Source of the DNA: Bugula neritina
Taxonomy: Eukaryota > Bryozoa > Gymnolaemata > Cheilostomatida > Bugulidae
Direction of reading: 5' to 3'
Length of the DNA: 64,000 bases
Assembly (NCBI GenBank): GCA_964035545.1
Contig: OZ037768.1
Coordinates: 18,889,700-18,953,699, forward strand
The position numbers and the translations under genes were made by a program. The notes under the pieces are model-generated. The model ran no database searches. It was not told where the DNA came from and was given only the letters and a program-made list of their open reading frames with translations. Below, piece by piece: positions 53,519 through 64,000 of this stretch. The first letter of the stretch is position 1. The number at the start of each line of letters is the position of its first letter.

Positions 53519-53998
53519 ACTCGAATACATGTTATTAAGCACACAGTACAGGTAGGCTCAATCTCCATTCTACTCTTTCGATAATTTTTAGGTACTAGGG
53601 TATAGGTTAAGCTCATTTGTATATGCAGTAGATTGTACAGCAGCAAGATGTTTAAGTCTTAGGTGATCCTGATAAATTGATTATAGCTAAATCTCACACC
53701 AGTAGTGAATGCTAGAATATTATAAACATTAAGACAATCTCAATGCATAATAATATAGATGGGTGAAGTTTACGTGACTTCATTGAGCAGTGAGGAACTT
53801 TTTTATGAACTTTGTGAGAAGGAAATTATAAACCCCATAAATCTCTGCATTCTCCAAAAGTTAGCAGCTAGATGATTGCACTGCAATTGATGAAATTTGA
53901 ATGTGTAGAGTTAGTCGGTGTTCTATTTATTATAAAGTTCAATCAAAAGGAATATAAAATATATGTCTACTGATAATTTAAAAAATAACCAAGATGAA

Positions 53999-54487
53999 TA
54001 GCTCAATCAATATATTCTCACAAACTATTCATATAATATACAGTTGATTAGAACTCAACAGACTTTAGAGACGGCACTCTACACATAAACCAAGTTGGTT
54101 AATGAATGGAACAAGCAGACCTTTGCGTTATGTTTGCAAAAATCCTGTGAATTTATAATAGCATTTGTGAAAACTTTTAGTGTGACAGTGCATTAATAAT
54201 GTCATTTCTGATTACAATGTATAAAATGGCAAAATACATATTTTTGCTGCACAAAAATTGTTAAATTTTTGCATAAAATAATATATAGGCTGCTCATTAC
54301 TATGAGTATAATTTTACTGGTGCCTATAAGGTGACTTAGGCAACATTCATTTTAGATTTTAGACGATATTTATATGTGCCTGTCTAAAGGTTGAAAGAAT
54401 GTTTGTCAACTGAAATGTTATCAAGATTTCAGAAGGTGTTATGTGTTTATCCGAAAATTTCCATACAATCTATAGATGATGAAAAAA
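53999..54487. repeat. Downstream flank of tubulin C, similar to that of D (59040-59642)
   Basis: Shared strings in the same order include AGATTTTAGAGA/GACTTTAGAGAC, ATGTTTGCAA followed by TCCTGTGAATTTATAA/TCCTGTAAATTTATAA, and GTCTAAAGGTT, then the tubulin stop codon. This indicates that C and D were copied together with about 500 bp of 3' DNA. Confidence 0.7.
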
Positions 54488-56179
<1,692 letters not shown>

Positions 56180-56840
56180 AATTGATTGAATTGAGTTCTT
56201 CGCTGTGAAAAACTCGCAGATGACAGTAATATAGCCAAGCAAGAGCAACTTCTTGAATGTGCTATGCACACAGATTCCAACATGCTTTATAGGTAAATTT
56301 CACCAATTTAAATTCTTCATTTGCAAAAGTTACCTATAGCTTGACCTCTAAAATAATGACCCTTTTACTCATACAATTAGCTTACTCTTCTAAATACTTA
56401 TTTGGATTCAAATCTTACTTCATAAAGTCTCACATTAGTATGCATTGCCTATTATTATATAGTACAATATTATAATATATTTGTATATCAAACGGGTATT
56501 GATGCTAGATTAGCTTTTATTATGTTGCAGTTGCAGAAGTGCATTGACTAAATAATTATACTACTTTGAATCCAATGACCCAGCCAAATCAATATATAAT
56601 ATAATAGAAGGCAGCATTGACACAGTCTTTATTTTCATATAAGAATAACCATTAATTCTACTCAAAACATGCGGAGTTATCTGCCACTACCCTCAGTTAC
56701 ATGAACCAGATAAGCTGTTTTAGAAAAACAGTGTAAATGAGGTGTTGAATGATGAAGTAAATTTTATTTTACTATAGTATATATACTGACAATATGATTA
56801 TGCATAAATATTAGCAATTTTGATATTGTTGATAATAATA

Positions 56841-57051
56841 ACTCGCGCAAATTCATAGTCCCTATCCCTGTGAGAAACCCCTGATGGAAAAGGTTTTTAA
56901 TAGATTGGGCTAAGGACTTGTTCAGATGAGGCACAAGAGAAATTATAACTGGATGCTCTTCTTAGCGTCACCAATGGTCTTTGTCAGGTTTCAAACCCAT
57001 GACTTCGTGCTTACTAGGCAAACACTCTAACCCTAGACCACAGCTGCTTCA
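56841..57051 (-). mobile_element. tRNA-derived SINE, copy 2, with target duplication
   Basis: Inverted copy of the element at 18872-19095, similar along its length including AAAAACCTTTTCCATCAGGG. It is flanked by a 12-bp duplication, TTGATAATAATA at 56829-56840 and 57052-57063, though this is a simple sequence. B box degenerate (GGTTTGAAACC). It interrupts the duplicated block upstream of tubulin C and so inserted after that duplication. Confidence 0.85.
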
Positions 57052-57247
57052 TTGATAATAATAATAACAGTACCATTTTATTCAGATTGTATTATTTTGT
57101 TTGAAGTATGATGTATCAGATATAGCCTGCTTACAATATTGATTCTGTTCATTACTGAATATAGTGCAATATTGTAAGTCTGAAAACCACACTGATATAG
57201 CTTATATAGCACTCTTGTAATGTATATACTAGGAACATAATTTTATA

Positions 57248-57443
57248 CAGTGCTCCCTCCATATCTCGCCAAACTGCGTCTCAAAACCTCAATTTAGAAT
57301 ACCAGATTTAACTCAGAGATTCATTAAATTTGGCCATTCTGTCCTTATAAAAATCTACATAAGCCATATAGGGAGTCCAAGCCTTTCCCTTGACCTATGG
57401 AACTTCGTGAAAATTGGATCCGTGAGATATGGAAGGAACACAG
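57248..57443. mobile_element. Small inverted-repeat element (MITE), pogo/Tigger-like ends
   Basis: CAGTGCTCCCTCCATATCTC at the left is matched by the complement of GAGATATGGAAGGAACACAG at the right, with a few mismatches. About 195 bp, non-coding. CAGTG ends and a TA dinucleotide before the left end suggest a Tc1/mariner-pogo relative; no TA is seen at the right edge. Confidence 0.5.
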
Positions 57444-57449
57444 AATTGG

Positions 57450-59035
57450 GAAAGCAAGTTACTTCAACAGCCTAATAGGGCAAGTGAGAAAGAAACTTAT
57501 CCAATGAGAAATAAGAATATTGATTATTATTATAATAAAAAGTTATCCAATCGCAAAATTTAAATGTAATATTATGAATAAATACTATAATACTATAATC
57601 TTGTCATTAGAACGTCATTATCATCAGATATTGTCAATATGAAGCTGTGCCATTTTTACCTAAAATCAGTTTTCCATTGCGCTGAGATGTTTGTAGTCGG
57701 GCTGGAGTTTCATGGTCTGGTTTGTCATTGACGAATTGGGATGTGATGCATTACTCAGTTAGGATTATTATAATTATGTCAAAAGGCCCCAGGCACACTT
57801 TGACGTAAAGTCAAAAACGAAATTTCAATGCTATTTCATTTCGTCAATTTGCAGTCACAGACTGAACAAAAAATGCAAAGTTTGATGTTAGACAGTAACT
57901 AATCAAAAGGAAGCAAATTTTTTCCCGCGGTGACCTGTATATTGTTGAATAATATTTACAAATTTATAGCAACAATCTTTTCTTAACACATGATATAAAT
58001 GTTGTTGACTAGATAAAAGCAATTAAAAGAAGTAAAATCTCTTTAAATTATATTATATTCCTATAAAAGAATTGGCCAAACTAATTTAACCTCTCACTTA
58101 CTTTTCAGGTTTTTGGTTTTCGGGTTTTTGCAGTTAGTGAAAGCTAAATTTTTAAGATAGATTTAATTTAAACAACCCTAACAAATATTTTTTAATCGTT
58201 GGAAGCTATATGGCATTTCGAAAATTAGATCAACAACAGCAACTAAAATAAATTGCCGGAAGAAAATCTTTAAATTTTAGTATCGCAACAACCCATTGGC
58301 TATAAATGTCTGATAAAGTGATGCAAAATTCAACCAATCACAAGCTCTGAAAACTTCATCCTGTCTAGCAGGAGCTCGGTGTAGCTTTTTGCATGAAACA
58401 ATGTTTGATCATCTACGTAGCGTAGGATTATTTTTTAAAATGGCTGACATTTGATGTTACGTTCAAAATGTGTGCCCGGGCTTTTAGAGTTAGCATCAGT
58501 ATAATTATTACATACACATATGTATATGTGTAGATTGTGTGTAGTAAGAACCTTAGAGCAGCTGTGGTTGGCTTAACAATAGTAAGCTTAGCATATGTTG
58601 TGCGAATTACTCAATTTGCCAGTCAGCTTCTCGGTGTGTGTCTGTTTGTGGTGGTTGTGGGCAATTGCTGGCTCTGTGGTGGTAGCTGCTCTCTGGCAGT
58701 AACTGTGATATTATTTTGGTAATATTGTGGGGTTGGCACTGTTGTGGTAGTTGTTCTTGTTGCTCCTGTTGGGGTGGTTGTAGTTGTTGAAATTGTAGTA
58801 GTTGTTCGCACTGTAGTAATTGTTGGTACTGTTGGAGTTGTTGATGCTGTGATAGTATTAATAGTGGTAATACTGTGTAATAGTATCAGTACTGTATATA
58901 AGTAATAGTAGTACTGTGTAGTATTACTAGTAACATTCATAGTGCTAATATATAGTGCAAACTATTTTTTCATTTTTTCATATTACTTCTCCTCTTCTGC
59001 ATTTCTCATTTTCCCTTGTTTGCAAAAAACCTGGA
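57450..59035. other. Spacer between tubulins C and D; GTT-rich tract
   Basis: No gene seen. 58620-58880 is a GTT/GTAGTTGTT-rich low-complexity strand; its Thr-rich open frame on minus is a by-product. Confidence 0.5.
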
Positions 59036-59642
59036 CTCATGGCTCAACTAATAATTATAAACTGCAAATCTAGTCATCAAAACTGAACAGATTTTAGAGA
59101 TATTATTCTATACATGAACCAGTTTTGTAAATAGAGAAAGGAGATCTTTGTATAATGTTTGCAAGAGTCCTGTAAATTTATAACAGCTAAATGGAAACAA
59201 TTATTTGGTATGAAACTGCATTTTTATGTCGTTTGTACTTAAATATCTAGAACTGCAGCATACATATTTCTAGTGAACAAGACCAACATTTTTGATTAAC
59301 AAAGTATACACATACTTGTAGTAATAATTTTTTAGGTTGCTAATTATTATGATTATATAACTAGAAGGTGACTTAAGCAACCATTTTTGCTAGATTTTCA
59401 AATGAGATTATGTGGCTGTCTAAAGGTTAGAAGACAAACTTGTTAACTAAAATGTTATGTAGAAAGAAATAAAAATTAAATTAGTTTCATAATATTTATT
59501 ACTTATTAGATGACAGAACAAAACTTTTGATTCTTGTAAAAATTACAAATACTATATCATTATTCTTTACAAAAGAATTTTAGAAGATGTTATAATAGTA
59601 TTCATCAGAAAATGTTCATATCATCTATGGACGGTGATGAAT

Positions 59643-61444
<1,802 letters not shown>

Positions 61445-61529
61445 ATTGAGTTAGAGGTTTAGAATTTCTTTACAAAGAAAGAGGAAACTTTAAAGCAGCT
61501 TGCAGAAGACTTGTTATTGTCTAGCAAGA

Positions 61530-61615
61530 AAGCAATGTGATGCGGTTGGGGCTTCACTCATCATTTTATACTAGCTAGATATGACGTCACAGTGTATACA
61601 TCCTGATTGGCTGAA
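61530..61615 (-). promoter_or_regulatory. Core promoter of tubulin D: TATA, CRE, CCAAT
   Basis: On the minus strand, in order towards the gene: CCAAT (61610-61606), a perfect palindromic CRE TGACGTCA (61589-61582) and TATAAAA (61570-61564). Transcription would start near 61535, about 90 bp before the ATG. This is the most complete promoter in the window. Confidence 0.7.
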
Positions 61616-61649
61616 TTCAAATATTCAAGAAATTTCATTGGTGTTGCTA

Positions 61650-63329
61650 TCACGTGACAAATTTCTATAGAAACTGTTGCTTAGTCATTGTTGCTGGCCA
61701 AACAAAACAACATTTGAATTTTATATTGATTACTTTCAGCAAAGCACAAAGCAAGCAACACACAGCCCGGCTTTTTTCCAGTATTGTGAGTGCATGTTGC
61801 TATACAGCTAGTAACTACAAGCATAGAAACACCCAATAGCATATGACAAGACACTGTAACTGGGCTGTAACAGGATGAATTTACTTCTCAAATATTGTTT
61901 TATTACGACATGTTATATCTGAACAGTTAACTAAAGGCAATAGAAAATAATTATTAAATGTGGGATGTTAAGGGGGTTAAGTGATGGATATCTTGGAACT
62001 ATATAAATACAATAATAGATGCATATTTTAGCTGTCCTAAGCAAGCAGAATAGGCTGTCAGAAATATACAAGCAGCTTACATAGTGAATCATTTTATGTT
62101 TTCATTAATTCCCACAGGGAAGGCAAGCTGGCATATAATATAATAACACCTGATATCATGCCATCTGCTTCATAATCAATGTCTACTAGCACAGACTAAC
62201 ATAGAGTTGTGTATAGTGAGTGTAATATTGACAGCTGCACATCTACTAGGTTTCCATGTATCTATTGTAAGCATTAACCTACTTTACCTAGAATATGACT
62301 CCACACCATTACAAAATGAAAACATAGAGAGTAGAACTTGAAGGGACGATGAGCAATAACCAAAAAATCTTTTTTTTGTTAAAAAGTCTACTATAGGAAA
62401 ATATCTGTAGATTTACTAGTTGTATTTCATGAACAAATCAGTTCAGTTAAATTCAGATTGAATTGATGACAGAAGATTAAAAAAATCAATCCTGATAAAA
62501 TATTTGAAACATTACTCGGTTTTAGTTTTTTAAGCACATCACATAGATTTACTGACAACTAAGTAATTAAAAATAAATATAATATTCTAACTACAGACTA
62601 GCTTTCTGTGTTGTAAGACTGGAGCTTAAATGTAGATGTGATGTATGCAACGTAATTATTATTAGCTGGGACACAGTGAACATATATTGTATGTAACAAA
62701 TAATACCAAGGTTATACATACTTTACTACAAAAATTAATTAAAAAAAACCGATTATTCAATAAAACTTCATTGCATGAAGTTCAAATAACTTAAAATATT
62801 TTTGGGGTTTAAGGAGAAAATATTCCAAGAATTAGGTAATTCACATAGGTGTACACAATGAACTAAAACTTTCTATAGGGAAGTGGGGGGGGGGGTTTAT
62901 AGTTCAACAGTTATACATATTATGTGTAAATCACATTCCTAGTTTGGACATACACGTAGCAGTGGGGCAATGGATGGAAGAATAATGTGAACCACAAGCT
63001 GTTACTACGAGTACATAGCAACACAGATAAGACTGTTAACAATGAACGGGTTTAAATACTAAGTAAACATAAGGCCTACAGCTTGATTGCGTCTATTCAC
63101 AGAAAATCAATAGCAATGACTAACCTAAGCTACGGTGAAATAGAGTTTGGAGGGCAAACAAAGACTGGTTTGAAACAAGCAAATACTGCACTAATTCAAA
63201 TGAGGCATCTCAAGTTTAAGCAGTAACAAAGCCTAATTGAAATTTCAATTATGCAGGTAAACAAACTAGAACAGCCCTTAGCAACCTAACAACCTATGAT
63301 AAGTTGAAGTGATAAATATACATTATAGA
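61650..63329. other. Spacer, no gene seen; poly-G run
   Basis: AT-rich with short open frames only. A run of G lies at about 62885-62896. Confidence 0.4.
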
Positions 63330-63337
63330 CTCTAGAG

Positions 63338-63645
63338 CAGGGGTGTCCCACCTTTTCAGAGCGAGAACAACTGAAATGGAATATTTCATGATGAGGGCCA
63401 CATTGTAAAATTTAACTTGGATTGGGGGCCTCAGCATCAGTAATTTTCAAGTCACTTTCTTATGAACCATTACACAATAATTACTGCGGGCTACATGTTT
63501 TTAGCATATCTAAAATAAGACATTTAAAAGGTGATTTTTCCACTCTAATTCATAACGACTTTTATTTTTATGTTTTGGAGGGCCACATAAATGTAGGCTG
63601 CCCCCCCCCCATCCGCCTCTGGGACCCGCCTGTTGGACACCCCTG
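63338..63645. mobile_element. hAT-type MITE with target-site duplication
   Basis: Ends CAGGGGTGTCC and GGACACCCCTG are perfect 11-bp inverted repeats of hAT (Charlie-like) type. An 8-bp target duplication flanks it with one mismatch (CTCTAGAG at 63330-63337, TTCTAGAG at 63646-63653). The 308-bp interior is non-coding and contains GAGGGCCACAT and GGAGGGCCACAT and a C run. Confidence 0.9.
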
Positions 63646-63653
63646 TTCTAGAG

Positions 63654-64000
63654 GAACAGTTTCCAGAAACAGTAAACTAGTACTGAATGTTGCTTCTAGT
63701 AAATTGTCCCTAATGAATACAAGGTAAAAGTGTTCTTTTAGATATATTACAAGGCCTTCTAGAATGTGCTTTACTGAGCTGCAAAGAGTTGAACGTTTTG
63801 TATGAATTTTCAAAGTATTGTGATGCCATACCAAAATCCTAGTTCAAATTTGAAGCATAAAAAAAGTTACTTATTTAAATATAAAAAGGTAGTTATTTTT
63901 TTAACATTTGAAAATATACTTTGTTGGGTACCTCCACACATTTCAACACCAAGCATTAGAGAATTTACTGAGCAGCTAAAATCTTTCAGCACAATCATAC
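63654..64000. other. Unassigned AT-rich sequence
   Basis: Right edge of the window; nothing recognised. Confidence 0.4.

Noticed and set aside
58623-58940. Thr-rich, mucin-like open frame on the minus strand
   Set aside because: Reflects a GTT-rich low-complexity strand, with no start context, splice partner or domain.

Overview
This is an intron-rich, AT-rich nuclear segment from a metazoan. The evidence is many small coding exons split by GT-AG introns, poly(A) signals, a tRNA-derived SINE, hAT- and LTR-type repeats, and animal genes (MRPL43, MFSD11, PNKP, four alpha-tubulins). The alpha-tubulin tails are of a type common in marine invertebrates. A spiralian is my guess, but the phylum cannot be fixed from the sequence. 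I assembled exon models by hand from splice sites and reading-frame phase. For each gene called complete, exon lengths sum to a whole number of codons.

Layout. 0-3 kb (+): the 3' part of an unrecognised, probably disordered protein; one intron holds a minisatellite. 4.5-6.3 kb (+): complete mitochondrial ribosomal protein mL43 (MRPL43), with a 37-bp perfect palindrome just upstream. 6.4-10.3 kb (-): an unrecognised 347-residue, six-exon gene converging on MRPL43, with a solo-LTR-like element in an intron. 11.4-14.2 kb (-): an ADP/ATP translocase with a non-coding first exon; its sequence resembles plant/fungal carriers. 14.2-18.8 kb: no gene found, with long period-6 low-complexity DNA. 18.8-26.5 kb (+): MFSD11/UNC93-like transporter, 13 coding exons; introns hold a SINE, tandem copies of a 5' splice site, a short palindrome and a 28-bp minisatellite. 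27.9-33.1 kb: mobile-element debris, comprising a broken coding fragment, a KRBA2-like integrase gene (-) and the 3' end of a LINE (-). 34.5-37.5 kb (+): a small unrecognised serine-rich gene, tail-to-tail with PNKP (37.65-41.24 kb, -; FHA, phosphatase and kinase domains complete). 41.3-43.7 kb: period-6 arrays.

43.7-61.6 kb is an alpha-tubulin cluster. Copy A is on +; B, C and D are on -. All share one structure: an exon whose only coding bases are ATG, a 223-bp exon and a 1,130-bp exon. A, B and D are intact and nearly identical. C has a 5-bp deletion in exon 3 that shifts the frame. Flanking similarity (B/C upstream, C/D downstream) points to block duplication. The last part holds no gene I can support, and ends with a hAT-type MITE with a near-perfect 8-bp target duplication.

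The genes are mostly unrelated housekeeping functions (mitochondrial translation, nucleotide exchange, DNA end repair, membrane transport, cytoskeleton); only the tubulins form a true cluster. Strongest leads: the repeated splice donors in MFSD11, the ASTSAT-type period-6 arrays, the translocase type, the perfect palindrome, the shifted tubulin copy, and the integrase gene with an in-frame stop followed by open frame.
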